Source: Prosapia bicincta
Taxonomy: Eukaryota > Arthropoda > Insecta > Hemiptera > Cercopidae
NCBI GenBank assembly: GCA_036971475.1
Contig: JBAIZL010000006.1
Span: 5,669,501 to 5,733,500 of the forward strand
Direction of reading: 5' to 3'
DNA length: 64,000 bases
Positions 1 through 12,500 of the stretch are shown piece after piece. Made by a program: the position numbers and the translations under genes. The notes beneath the pieces were generated by a model that ran no database searches, was not told the origin of the DNA, and was given only the letters and a program-made list of their open reading frames with translations. Numbering within the stretch: position 1 is the first letter of the stretch; the number at the start of each line of letters is the position of its first letter.

Positions 1-255
1 CAGTCTTCAAAAAAGGAAGCTGTCACCCAGGCCTTAAAATTTGACTTGGAAATCACGGGCAAGCTAGCTTTAGAAATATTTTTTAATACCCTATGATTTT
101 CTGAGCGATAAACTATGAGAGGTTGTAACTTACAGTCACCAGCTGTATTTGTGTCAACCACCACTGTCAATCGGTCTTTAGCGGCCTTAAAACCTGTAAA
201 TATTTTCTCTTAATGCACTATAAAAAATCTCTTAGGCTTTTTCTTACAGAACAGG
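1..255 (-). pseudogene. pogo/Tigger (CENP-B/jerky-type) transposase fragment
   Basis: The complement reads as the middle of a Tigger/jerky-type DDE transposase: GFKAAKDRLTVVVDTN, then GDCKLQPLIVYRSEN, then SNFKAWVTASFFED, in one frame running off the left edge. These match the conserved Tigger blocks 'GFKASKDRLT', 'GDFKLKP..IYHSEN' and 'NNKAWMT..LF'. Upstream the same frame continues as KKPKRFFIVH, then a TAA stop, then EKIFTGFK, so the copy is dead. No terminal repeat is visible here. It lies in the helicase gene's downstream intron or flank and is unrelated to that gene. The family call is secure; the element's extent is not. Confidence 0.75.
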
Positions 256-2213
256 CCGGTTACTGCATAACTCGGACAGCATGATTTAAAACCGCATAAC
301 TTGGTAATTGCCTAAGATGGGGTAGCGTAAGTCGAAGTATTACTGTATATAAAGATAAACTTCTTCCAATGAACTCAACTTCCTAAAATTGTAAACAAAT
401 AACTGTGTTGGGCCGCTAACTCCCAACAAAATGGTCCTAAAATAGCGCCATGCTTATAATGCTGTTGGCATTATTTATCTTCCAAACAAAAACCATCGTA
501 ATTATATCTGTAAGTAGTGTGAAGCTTGTTCATTATTACAGTGCATTTATTTTGCCAAAAGTAGCAACACCAGTTGAATAGTACTAATAAGCATTAAACG
601 TTACTAGAGAAAAATTAAGCCCGACTGTATTTGGTTCAGCCTACTGGGCCATGGCTGCTAAAGTCATAAGCATTACCATTAGGTGACTTAACTTTTAATG
701 TTAGCTTATATTAAAACTGAAAATAGCTAAATCACTACAAACAAAAAGATTACATACTGATGATTATATTGAATATTAATTTACCTTCATTGATAAAAAA
801 ATTGTTATTTACTTACGCAGAGTTGTGCCGAGTAATGAAGCAAAACGGCCTGGACATTTGGAACAAGATTTGATCCCTAATCATTCATAGCTTTGAACCT
901 ACCATTTTTTTTCTTTCTAAGAAGGACAGGCTTAAACATATGAAACTTTATTCCACTGGAAGTTTTCGGATGAAAGTTGTTAAACCTTCTTACCAAATTG
1001 GCTTGTTTATAACAAAAGCCAAGAAAACTTACACATGGTGAGTAACTGCTGAAATGTTTGTAAGTGAAGATAGTTGTAAGAAAGTTGCAGAAATTCTTCT
1101 GTCAAATGTCACAGCAAAATGCAGAATTAACAAAATCTCTTTGGATTTAAAAAAGCAAGTAGTACAAAAACTGAAGTAATGTTCCCCATTTGTTTTCCTG
1201 TGATGAAACAATAAACATTTCAACAGATGGATGCTTATTGTTATACTATATATTTTCTGCTTTTCACACTTTTAATACTTAATGACCTTTCTTGGGATGA
1301 AGTTATTGGAATGGATAGAGCACAATCCATGACAGGATGCAGATCCGGATTTACACTATTGGCTAAGGAAAAAATCCTAAAATAATAGATTCACATTGAA
1401 TGATTCGCAGAACAGTGTTGGCCTGTCAGACTCTACCTAAGATACTTGATACTGATTAATCCCTTTGAGGACAACCAAATTTAAGTGTGCCTAATATTGG
1501 CACGTGACTTTTTAGTAGTTGGTGCCAAAACTTCACAGTTTTGTACTATGTATATTTGTAGATATTCAGGAGAGAAACCATAACTTTACGTCTATATAAG
1601 AGATATTGTTGTGTTTAAGGGGTCAACCGCTTTGAATACATGATGTAAGTATTAACCTAACATTGAGCCCTTAACAATTATCAACACATTTCAACCACTT
1701 GTATCAAGGATAAGTAAGAGTGATTGGAATCATATAGGACTTAAAGATAGGGCATAATCCCCTCACACAAGGGGATCAAACGGATGTTCACTATTTTGAA
1801 TAGAACACCTGATGGGGGTATTGATTAATCATTTTAAGCCAGAATCCAAGAGACAAAATATGGTAGAAAGCATGTGCCCAAGTTTTGAACACAACTATCA
1901 TAGAGGAAACGTTATCGTATAGTATTTTAGGATTCTGAAGTACGGTTTTATGAATGTTAAAACATCAGTATCAATAAACATAACAAATTCAAACGACTCT
2001 TTAAACACTTATCAATAAATAAGGGAACCAGTGATATAGAAATGACTCGACCCTTTGAAAAGAGGCATAATTCTACCTTATAACACACCTTTTACCCCAT
2101 GCAAGCATGAATAAATAGCGTTGGGAGTTTGCTTTACACTGGAAACAAGTACAGACTTAGCTTTTTCTGATTCAAACTTATTTGTTTCTCTAAAAGAGTA
2201 TGTATACTTTTTT
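256..2213. other. Non-coding stretch, nothing recognised
   Basis: This is AT-rich DNA with no long open frame and no convincing exon. I looked on the minus strand for the next YTHDC2 exons (second RecA lobe) and saw none. It is probably intron plus old repeat. Confidence 0.5.
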
Positions 2214-2292
2214 GGACTAGGAGACTGACAGACTTACCTTGGTAAGAGTCCACACTGTAGTCTTGAAATAGAAACACATAAAAGCACTTAAA

Positions 2293-2332
2293 CAATGATA
2301 TATTTCAACCACACAGTGGTCTTTATCAATCG
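2293..2332 (-). ncRNA. Degenerate hammerhead-like motif in Penelope terminal repeat (copy A)
   Basis: On the sense (minus) strand there is an ATTGA-box, then a hairpin with arms ACCAC and GTGGT, then GAAA. That order (CUGANGA-like box, stem II, GAAA) resembles the hammerhead core known from Penelope-like elements. The first box departs from consensus, so activity is doubtful here. Confidence 0.3.
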
Positions 2333-2530
2333 AAGAGAAAACACAAAAAGAAATATGAGAGAATGAAATAAAATAAATATAAGTTGTAATCACAGATTGT
2401 GTAGAGTAGAAATCAGATGACACAGATGCACAGATTAAAGATATATATATATAAATTGTTTCCATGAGCATATGAGTGATTATAGTTTATATAAGTATGT
2501 CAGAGGAAAAGAGATAAGGTTATTGGGGGG

Positions 2531-2570
<40 letters not shown>
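2531..2570. repeat. Homopolymer A40
   Basis: Forty consecutive A on the plus strand lie in the Penelope copy A 3' region. The aligned position in copy B (about 51660) has only about nine. Confidence 0.95.
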
Positions 2571-2575
<5 letters not shown>

Positions 2576-4165
2576 TTATCTGATGTTAAGGTTAGGGGAT
2601 TCTCTGGACTTGGTATACCACTGGTATGATAGTTCCCACCTTCTCAGTTCTGAGGGATTGCAATCAGGGGGGAGTGATTTAATTATTTTTGTGGTATAGC
2701 AGTCATCGAAAGTTGCGATGTTGTGACTCGCAGCATGTTGAGCTGTTGGTCTATCCATATTCATAATTTTAACATCATGTCTGTGGCCATTCATTCTGAT
2801 ATTCAGACCATCCGTGGTCAGGCCTATGTACTGTGCTGAGCAAAGTTTACATTGTAGCTGGTATATGACATTTTTCGATGTACAATTATGATGACCCTGT
2901 ATTTTGAAGACCATTTTTGTTGTTTGGCTGTTGAAACTATTTGCTGAGGGGTGTATTGGACACGTCTTGCATCTAGGTCTATTGCATGGGAAGGAGCCAT
3001 GAGGAAGTTTGTGTGGTTTCTCTGCATCAGGGTCTGGTAGTTTAGGATGTACTAGGATGTTTTTCAAGTTGGGAGGTTGCTTGTACCAAATTTGCGGTGG
3101 ATCGGTGAAAAGATTTTTGGTGTGGACGGAAGCTTGAAGAATTTTAAAGCCATCTCTCAATATCTTGTTGAGTTTATGTAGACCAGGATGGTAGTCTGTT
3201 ATTAAAGACAGTTTATTTTGTTCTGTTTGTGGTTTGGGGCGAACCGAGGATTGTGCTGAATGAATTTGGTTTTCAATGAGTCTTTTTGGGTATCCTCTTC
3301 TCTGGAAGGCTGTTGATATCTTTCTATTAAAATCTTCCAATTCCCTATCATTCGAACAGATTCTCTTACCCCTGATTGCTTGACTGTATGGAATGGATCG
3401 TTTTATGTTTATTGGGTGGTTGCTGTCGAAATGGAGATATTGTAGGTGGTTTGTCGGTTTGATGTGAATTCCTGTGTTGATATTTCCATCCTGGAGTGTT
3501 ACCTCAACATCCAAAAAGGTGATGGCTGATGTAGATTTCTCCCAGGTAAATTGAAGTGTGGAGAATTGTGTCAGGCTGTCTAAAAATGCCTCAAGTGTTG
3601 AAGCACCCTGTGTCCAAATTAGGAAGATGTCATCTATATATCTATACCAACATAATGGCTGGTGTGTTTGTGTCTTTAGAAAACTTTCTTCCAACAATCC
3701 CATGTACAGATTTGCGTACGATGGTGCCATTCTGGTGCCCATTGCTGTTCCCTTTATTTGAAGGTAGTTCCTTCCCTCAAACTGAAAGTTGTTCTTCTCG
3801 AGGATGAACCTGGTCAGGTTCACAAGAAAAGGTGTAGTGGGAGAAGGCTTGCCTGGGCGTTTGTTTAGAAAATTTTCTATTGCAGATAGGCCGTGTGCAT
3901 GAGGGATGTTGGTATAGAGAGAGGTGACATCTATGGTGACCAAAATAGTTACCGGGGGTAGAGGTACAGATATTTGTGAGAGTCGGTCTATGAAATGATT
4001 GGTGTCCTGGGTATGTGATGGAAGGTTCTTTACTAAGGGTTGAAGGTGTGAGTCGAGGAAAGCTGAAATTCTTTCCGTTACTGAATTGCAGCCAGCAATT
4101 ATTGGTCTACCAGGTGGAGGGATTATGTTTTTATGGATCTTTGGTAATATATAGAATTGAGGAGT
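2576..4165 (-). CDS. Penelope reverse transcriptase / GIY-YIG endonuclease (5'-truncated, open)
   Basis: This is an open frame of about 530 codons with no internal stop; the N-terminus is missing, so there is no start codon. In order it contains PPPGRPI near the start; VTIDVTSLYTNIP, the RT catalytic block with the first Asp; KGTAMGTRMAPSYANLYMG; the YIDD catalytic box in WYRYIDDIFLIW; and FLDVEV. Then comes a linker with a Cys pair (CKTCPIHP), and a C-terminal GIY-YIG nuclease with Y-x-L-x-C-x2-C followed by AQYIGLTTDGLNIRMNGHR. RT followed by GIY-YIG is diagnostic of Penelope-like elements. Unlike copies B and C it has no nonsense codon, so it is the best-preserved coding copy in the window. 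It would reverse-transcribe the element RNA and nick the target. Confidence 0.85.
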   Translation of the reverse strand, partial: TPQFYILPKIHKNIIPPPGRPIIAGCNSVTERISAFLDSHLQPLVKNLPSHTQDTNHFIDRLSQISVPLPPVTILVTIDVTSLYTNIPHAHGLSAIENFLNKRPGKPSPTTPFLVNLTRFILEKNNFQFEGRNYLQIKGTAMGTRMAPSYANLYMGLLEESFLKTQTHQPLCWYRYIDDIFLIWTQGASTLEAFLDSLTQFSTLQFTWEKSTSAITFLDVEVTLQDGNINTGIHIKPTNHLQYLHFDSNHPINIKRSIPYSQAIRGKRICSNDRELEDFNRKISTAFQRRGYPKRLIENQIHSAQSSVRPKPQTEQNKLSLITDYHPGLHKLNKILRDGFKILQASVHTKNLFTDPPQIWYKQPPNLKNILVHPKLPDPDAEKPHKLPHGSFPCNRPRCKTCPIHPSANSFNSQTTKMVFKIQGHHNCTSKNVIYQLQCKLCSAQYIGLTTDGLNIRMNGHRHDVKIMNMDRPTAQHAASHNIATFDDCYTTKIIKSLPPDCNPSELRRWELSYQWYTKSRESPNLNIR

Positions 4166-4360
4166 TTGTATACTGTAATTTGTTTTATGACGAGAACAAA
4201 AAATTCCTAAATTACTTCAGACATCATTTTTTTGCAAAAGACCTAAAAACAAATATTCAGAAAAATGTACAATCATTTTTCTAAAAACAAATTGTTTTGT
4301 TTATTTTTTCGGCTCTCCTTAATGATTTGTCTTATCATTTAGTATAAACAGCCAAAATAC

Positions 4361-4527
4361 CTTTCTTTCCAGAAGAATGAATGTTTAAGAGTATTGCCAG
4401 GATCAGATCATTGTCGATTAATTCATCATCAAAGCTATGGTAATAAGCATTAAGTAACTGTTTACTTTCTTCTGACATTTCTGCTTCTATCTCAGGTTTC
4501 TTGGATGCCTCACAGTCGTAACACACT
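4361..4527 (-). CDS. YTHDC2: YTHDC2-like exon 11 (post-ankyrin, last visible)
   Basis: The exon encodes EEMSEESKQLLNAYYHS-type residues, then FDDELIDNDLILAILLNIH, matching LLKAYHHSFDDE..DLDLI of the family. It ends in phase 1 at the donor gtattttg. The next exon should start the second RecA lobe and is not visible between 1 and 4360. Confidence 0.9.
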
Positions 4528-5724
4528 CTGAAACATTATCAAGCTAAGTTTAAAACATATTTTCAATGTTACAACAGAAATACAGTATAAATTGTCTATA
4601 AATACGAATTGGCATAAAAAAGTTCCTAGAATCTATTTCCAAAAACTCCCACAGAAGACGAGTATTTTGAAAATAGGTTTATAACTTTTTACCTTTGTTT
4701 AATAAATATAATTAAATTGGTTCTGAAAACCTTTCCCCTCTTATGTTGTATTTCACTTACTAAATAAGATTTTTTTTAGAGATTTCAGGTATATAGAACA
4801 TTTTAAGAGATAATTTAATAACCAATGTCACTATACTCTATGTCCTAAACAACAAGTCAAAACAGATTATTAAAAAAAAATGTTTGCATTCAATAAATTT
4901 TGTTTTTAAATAATGCTATTAATTTGCTTTCTTAACTTATTTTTTTGTGTAACTCATGAATAATAAAACTTATATATGTATTACATTTAAAGCAAATAAA
5001 GCTGTCAATTTGCCATTTGTGATTAAAAAAAAAATGAGAATGGGATAATTCAAAAGCTATCAAAAAAGTTATTTTATTATGATGAAATGGCAAGGAGGGG
5101 ACTATAAATTCTATTTTGGGGAATAACTTTGTTATTTAGCCGTCCTATGGCGGTGTGTAACTAAATGATGTCAACATTTTATTCAAAACTAACAATGAAG
5201 ACAATTTATTTGAAGTTCAAGGATTTATAATAAAATACTACATTTAAGTAGAACCTTTACTTTGAAATCCTCACCCGATATGATCATCACAATCTTATCA
5301 TGCTCCCTTTAAATTGTTTTAATCACTGGTAGCAGAAGTAGGCTCAACCAAATAATGAAGCAACAAGATAAGGACACTTTTCTATTAATTCAGTTATACT
5401 TTTGAATTTTCAAAGTTTTAAAGGCAAATTTGTTAAATTTTTAAAAATAAAATCAAAAATCAAACGGGAGTTTGGACACAGTTATGTGTTAGTTCTTAAA
5501 TACTCCTAATGAATACTTCAATCAATAAAAATCTAAAGAACATTGTATTTTGTAATTCAGTTAGCAAAATTATTTTTCTTAGAAAAAATGTGCTTCTCGA
5601 TGGAAAGTTACTCTTGAACCTAAAATAATATAACAAATAAATAGTCACTCACTCAGTCTAGGATAAGATTTTGATACTATAGATCAACAACTCGTACATA
5701 TACCATCAGAAAAAATAAATAAAT

Positions 5725-5773
<49 letters not shown>

Positions 5774-6169
5774 TTTTTTTTTTTTTTCGGACTAGGAAAC
5801 TGACAGACTTACCTTGGTAAGAGTCCACTCTGTAGTCTTGAAATACAAAACACATAAAAGCACTTAACCAATAATATTTCAACCACACAGTGGTCTTTGT
5901 CAATCAAAGAGAAAACACAAAAAGAAATATGAGAGAATGAAATAAAATCTTTTTTTTTATTTTATTTTATTTTATTTCATTCTCTCATATTTCTTTTTGT
6001 GTTTTCTCTTTGATTGACAAGACCACTGTGTGGTTGAAATATATCATTGGTCAAGTGCTTTTATGTGTTTCTATTTCAAGACTACAGAGTGGACTCTTAC
6101 CAAGGTAAGTCTGTCAGTTTCCTAGTCCAAAAAATCTAAATAATCTTTACCAACCAAAACTAACCTAAA

Positions 6170-6225
<56 letters not shown>

Positions 6226-6521
6226 TTTTTGGACTAGATAGGAGACTGACAGACTTACCTAATAGAGAAAGAGAAAAACAAAAGACTGAGTCTTTTTCTG
6301 ATGAAGAAGAAAAGAAGAACAAAAGACTGATGAAGATCATTTTTGATCGAAATATTTCAATAGTGTGTTAAGTTTTTTTATATGTGTTTATTTCCAAGAG
6401 ATTGCAGTTTTGGACTATTGCCATTAGGTAAGTCTGTCAGTCTCCTATCTAGTCCAAAAATTCCTAAATAAGTTTTAAGCTCTATTAGAACTAACCTAAA
6501 TATATATACAGGTATATATAT

Positions 6522-6581
<60 letters not shown>

Positions 6582-9500
6582 ATTGAACAAACAAATATCT
6601 AGGGTAAATATGTAGTATAGTAACAGATTTTAAAAAATTTTCCCACTGCTCGGTAGTGAATGAGTTGAATCTCAATATCTTTCAAACACTTACTCATAAG
6701 CTTGCAGTAGTTCTGCAACTTCAGTGTGGCCTTGCTTTTGTGCCCAATCCAAAGCTGTCATTTCATTGCTGGAACTTATATTAACATTAGCTCCCAGATT
6801 CAAGAGCTGTTCCGTAACATCATAGTTTCCTCTAGCTGCAGCCACCATGAGTGGTGTTAATCCAGTTCCAACATGCTAAAACAAAAATATAGAATTTCCC
6901 ATCAATGCAATATATCTTATCACAATTCTGTATAAACAATATATCCCTTAGCTAAACAGTTTATTTGTTCCCACACTAAAAATTAAATTAATATATTATT
7001 TCTGTTATATTTTTATTATAAATGAAGACTACCTTTCCTAAAATGATGCATTGTTTCTAAAAATGTTTCATGAGAACTCTGGGTCAAATGGATGCCATAA
7101 GCCGTAAACCAATAAAAGACTTTTTCTGAATATATAAGGGTGGGGATTTAGTAACCATGCTCTAAGACCGTGAGAAACGGCGCTTTTATCTTCTACTAGC
7201 CAAGCTATTAGACTTTTTGACTATTAAAATTTTTTTGAAAATACAAACAAGAATTTTAATGTAACCTGTCTTCTTTAGAACAATTTAAATAGACAGATAC
7301 GTCTGCCTAAGTTAAATTGTAAGATACAATTGATAGGGAAAACAATTGACCCCAATGAGTCTTATCAAGGTATAAAGAATAATAATTTGTAAATAAAGGT
7401 AGTTAAGCTTTTTTAAAATAAATTAAAGCACATACCCATTATCAAATATACCGGGGGGTTACAGCATGAAACAACTTAATTATACATCTATAATTTTCTA
7501 CAGATTAATTGGTCCCATGCAATCGAATTTGAAAGCATTAGTTTTTGGTTCTAACATATCGTTATTTACATTTACCTTACATATTACAGGCGTATTTTTA
7601 AACTAAAGGCTGTTTGTTTATATTCCCTCATAGTTCGCGTACACGCCGCAACGAGAGCGTGCGTCGCCTCCCGGCATACCTTGGCAACAACTATGCTCAG
7701 TTACAGCTGTGTAGCTAACCTGTACGTTGTGTTCTGTGCTTGCAAAATGTTCAAGGTTATCGAATCACCTGCCTTTTGCGAAGTTCGTTCGGTGATACGG
7801 TTTTTGTCGGCCAGAAACATGTCTACTGCAGAAATTCACCGACAGATTTCTGAAGTTTACGGTGCTAATGCCATGTGTGAAGGAAAAGTGCGTAAAAGGG
7901 TACGAGACTTCAAAGATGGCAGCGACAATGTCTATGACAAAACGCGATCTGGTCGTCCATTTCTAATGTCAGACAATTTGCTGGCTTCAGTTCAAGCGAA
8001 AATTCGTGACAACAGACGCTTCACGATCACTACTCTCTCACAGGAATTTCCTGAAGTTTTGAGGTCTGTGACTTACAAAATTGTTCATGAAAAATTAAAC
8101 TTTAAGAAACTGTGCTCGCGTTGAGTCCCTAAACTCCTGACGGAGGAGCACAAACACAAAAGACTCAAGAGTTCCTTGAATTTTCTGACACCTTATGACG
8201 AAAATGGTGACGACATGCTGAAACGAATCGTAACGTGGGTTTCGCATTTCACTCCCGAATCGAAACAACAAAGCATGGAATGGAGACACTTGCAATTTCC
8301 CGTAAAGGTCAAAACCAAACAGACTTTGTCACAGCGCAAGAACATGGCATCTGTGTTTTGGGATAGGCATGGTGTTTTGCTGGTCGACTTTATGAAACAA
8401 GAAACGACAAAAAATGCAGAAACTTACTGCCAAACCCTGAGGAAGCTGCGCAGAGCAATTCAAAACAAGAGACGTGGCATGCTCACAAAAGGAATTTTGT
8501 TTCTGCACGATAATGCAAGGCCTCACACTGCCACTCAGACCCGAGCTGCATTGGACACTTTGGGCTGGGAAGTTTTGGACCACCCACCCTACAGCCCTGA
8601 CCTTGTGCCAAGCGACTTTCAACTCTTCCGTCATCTGAAACATCACTTGGGCGGCAGCCGTTATGACAATGAGGACGAATTGAAAACAGCCGTGAATTCT
8701 TGGTTATAACAGCAGGTGGCAAGTTTTTATGAAGAAGGTTTCCAAAATTTAGTTGTGCGATATGATAAGTGTTTACAAAAACTTGGAAACTATGTAGAAA
8801 AATAGATAAAAGTATGTAGATTCCAAAAATAAAATTAGTTTTTGCAAATTTCCTTTTTTTTTAAATTTTCAAGCGGTCCTTACTTTAAAAACACGTCTTG
8901 TATATTAAACTTGAAACTTATTAACATAGATTCACTATCATTTGGAAATAATGTCATGTTTACATATTCTACGTAGATCGTATTCTCAAACTTAATATTA
9001 TCACCTCATTCTTAATAATGATGAAGCTCAACATTATTTTATTCAATTTGTGACATTACACTCGTTTTTTTTCTATATTTAACTACAATAATAAAAAGTG
9101 TACTTTTAAAAACAGAAAAACGTAATCACCCATCAATGACACTGGTGTTGATACTATCATCTGATAATGGTCAAAGCAGAGTCAGGCAAAAGTACTCTAT
9201 CCTTACCAGTCAAAAGAATGAGGTGTTTATAGATCTTCAGTGCTTAGGTAATCTGAGGGAGGGGATGGTAATTTGTGAGATTACTTGCATCCAAAAGCTC
9301 AAAGTTTGGTATGTGTTAACAAGTTTAAGGCCAAAAGCATCAAAATGAAATGATTGATATTAGTATATTAGATATTCTAGACCATAAATCAGAGAGATTC
9401 ATTATCGTGCCCTATCGTATTACATTATTTTATCATACTATTGTAACACATTTTAAATGGTGTTACATATTGAAAAAGGAAATTTCAGATAGGAACTAGA

Positions 9501-12500
9501 ATGTATTCAAAATGTAATAATAATGGAACTAGATCAAAAAATTGTGATTTGTTAGAAATAAATCAAATCTCTGGTTGGTAGTGGCCTCTGTTGGAATAGT
9601 TTGAAACTAAAATTAAAGTATGTGCGCGGAAATCGATGCGCGGTAATTAGGACGCTTGTTTTGTTAGCGATAATTAAACTCTCTCGTAAAAAAGATGTAA
9701 GCGCAGACACATGTCTTGAAGTGCGAGGAGCGAGGAAATGTTTTATTTTAATTTTTTAATGTAACAGTCATTTTTAATCTCTTGAAATCAGGATGTAGAA
9801 GGCAACGGTCTTCTCCAAGAGCGAGGAAATGTTTTATTTTAAATTTTAATCAGAAGGTAGAAGACAACGCACGTCTCCAAGAACAAAGATGGAACGCGGA
9901 GTTACTGAAGCCTTTTCAAAATCATGACCGAGCGAATATTGTGAGGATTTATCCCATAGAGGGATGCGAGGCTACTGCTTGTTAAAACAGCTAAGTGAAC
10001 AAATTCAAACTTAGGTGAACAATTACAAAATTTAAATGCTTAAATAGTTTAGTACAAAATTAATAAACTTTAAATTGTTCAATGTGTATTTAAATGTCAT
10101 CTATGCATCATTTGGTGCATTTGTTTTCATTTTAAATTGTAAGAATTAATTATGAAAAGAGCAAGCAAGCAAACTCGAAAATAGAGTCATTTCAGCCATT
10201 GATTTATTAATATGTAAATTTCCGTATAAATAAGTAAATTGTTAAATATTCAAAATCAGTAACTAATGCAGTGTTTCTGTAATACGTATTTGGTTTTTAA
10301 TTTCTATCTTTTTGGGTTAATAAACTATGTTTGATTTGTTTAAATTGAAGATTTAAGAGAGCAATTATTTAACGAGCATACAAATCCCTTGCATCTCAAT
10401 TTAATAAGACTTTGCAGGCCATCTTCTAAATATGTAACTATAACTGCAATATTTAAAATCAGCTTCAATTCATAAGAATTAAAGCTACCAAAAATAAAAA
10501 CAGTTATACTATAATTATGGGGTTTTTTAGATAACTCAAACAAAATTTTAGAATGTCAAAGACTTCTTTTCGATGACTGTGATGAACATAGAAAAGAAGA
10601 AAATTATAATTCCGATGAAGAGCCAGACACAGATACCGAAGATTGTGTCAAGGAAAGAGGCACAGACTCAAGCACTGAACAAGGGGCTTGCAGTTCTGAA
10701 AAAGAGGTAATTTATATACTGGAAAAGACAAAATAACTAAATTATGTAGGAAGAAACAGTCTTTCAGAGTAAGAAAAATAAATTGTAATGTTCTTGTACA
10801 ACATTCTGGTATACTTGGGAGACTTTGAAATGGTAACACTCTGTATGACTGCTGAAGTTATGAAAATAATTTATTGTGCCATAATAACATACGCTTGAAC
10901 AAAGAAAGTTCCTTAGTAAAATTTTTATTATTTTCCATTTTATTACTGACATAAATCGGTGACGTCTCATCTCATTCTGAGCTGCCTCGTTTCTCAAACT
11001 CCTGAGCAATAATTTTTTTTACTGAGGAAACCCAATTTGTATGAAAAAAAGGAAAAAAGAGAGTCCAGATAATTAATATTCCAGTTGCGTGATGTCTGGA
11101 TAACCGATGTTCTATTGATTTTCCTAAACTAAGGCCCATTATTAATATGTATGAATATTTATTTCTGTGTATTTTTTAATTACTAACCTGATAGTCAGGA
11201 GAAATATTCCTGGAATACAATAAATGTAACAACTTAGAAAACGCTTCATCAGTACCAGAAAACCAACACTCATGAATGCCTGAATCCAATGATTCAATAA
11301 CCCATTTTTCCAATTCTGCTTTCTCTGGCTGAAGCTAAAAAACATGAGAATAAATTAGTATTTACATTGGTTAGAAAATAACAAAAATGCAATGGTAAAA
11401 ATAACATCTGATGTGAAAATTCCAAAGCAAGAAGTAGAATTATTTCAAAATTTTCAATTCCTACTATTAGTTTACACTCTCCCTATATATATTTAGTTCT
11501 AATTTTCAATCGTTTATAAAATACTTTTTTCCATTCACTCAAGTTTAAAAACATTTTCTTAACACGTTCATTGCCAATCATGCGATATCACGTGATGTTA
11601 GTTCTTACCGGACGGCCAATCACGCGTTATCGCGTGGCCGTTGCTATCCAATACTATCGTAATACTTATATTGGCCACTAGGGAAGGGACTGGCCTTTAT
11701 GTAGTGAGGATAGCGCCAGCCATTTTGTTTTGTTCTTATCATCCAGTGCACACAGTAGTAGCGTTTGGATAAGGTAAAGTCCTAATAATTTTAGTTATTT
11801 GTTGATTTAGTATTTTGAAGTTTGGTTTTTATTTATTTGAATGTTAATTTTGATTTTTTTAATAATGAGTGACCAACCAGGACCCTCGAAAAGGCTCAGT
11901 GAAATGCCAGATCATCCAAATAACATTTTTTTTAATTACAGAGGTGGAAGAGTTATTACTAAATCCTGACCCACAAACAACACAGAAGACACTGGGAGAT
12001 CGTGTCTCAATTAAAATTGAAAAAGCCAAACCGCGATGTCTCAGCAATGGCAAAACAGTAAATGCAACTTCTAGGAAACATTGCAGAAATTGCTATAATA
12101 ATAAACAGAGGGTAAACACCAAAACTGTATGTAAAAACTGTCCAGCTGCGCCACCATTATGTTTTGACTGTTTTTTTAATTGCATGATTGCAATGCTAAA
12201 TAGTTTTATATTTTGAAACCATTTTGTAAATTTTTAATGTATAAGTGAATTACAACCTACAGTGATTTTTTCAAATTTTGCCTGATTATAAATGTCAACT
12301 AATTTAAGTCATTACAATTAATACGTTTAAGTGGATTTTATTTGTAAACTATGTACCCTTATGGGCCGAATTATATATCACGCGATATCGCTTTTTTTGG
12401 CCATATGGACAAAATCGCATTATGTATGGCCAATCACGCTATATTGCGTGATGGATAATAAAGACCATAACTCCATAAAGTATATAATAATAAAAGTTGG

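Larger units (their letters stand above)
2214..4165 (-). mobile_element. Penelope-like element, copy A (5'-truncated)
   Basis: This minus-strand Penelope-like retroelement has an open RT plus GIY-YIG frame, then a 3' region and a terminal-repeat segment that starts GGACTAGGAGACTGACAGAC at 2214. It is closely similar to copies B and C at 51.4-54.9 kb. Homology with copy C stops at about 4165, just upstream of the residues TPQFYILPKIHKN, so the 5' end is missing. Downstream of the stop codon the copy has a 40-base A run where copy B has about 9 A. It sits inside or just past an intron of the minus-strand helicase gene, in the same orientation. Confidence 0.85.

Noticed and set aside
1456..2060. 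Possible TTAA element starting TTAATCCCTTTGAGGACAAC
   Set aside because: No inverted partner with a TTAA was found on the right side.
1..4360. Possible further YTHDC2 exons (second RecA lobe)
   Set aside because: I searched the minus strand for the expected helicase motifs and splice sites and found none; the next exon is presumably outside the window.
5706..6590. Open frames with long Tyr-Ile repeats
   Set aside because: They are translations of (TA)n microsatellites, not proteins. The same applies at 35 kb, 41.9 kb, 55.0 kb and 55.9 kb.
8329..8722. Minus-strand open frames over mariner copy A
   Set aside because: They are the reverse of the transposase frame and match the equivalent reverse frames of copies B and C; there is no independent coding signal.
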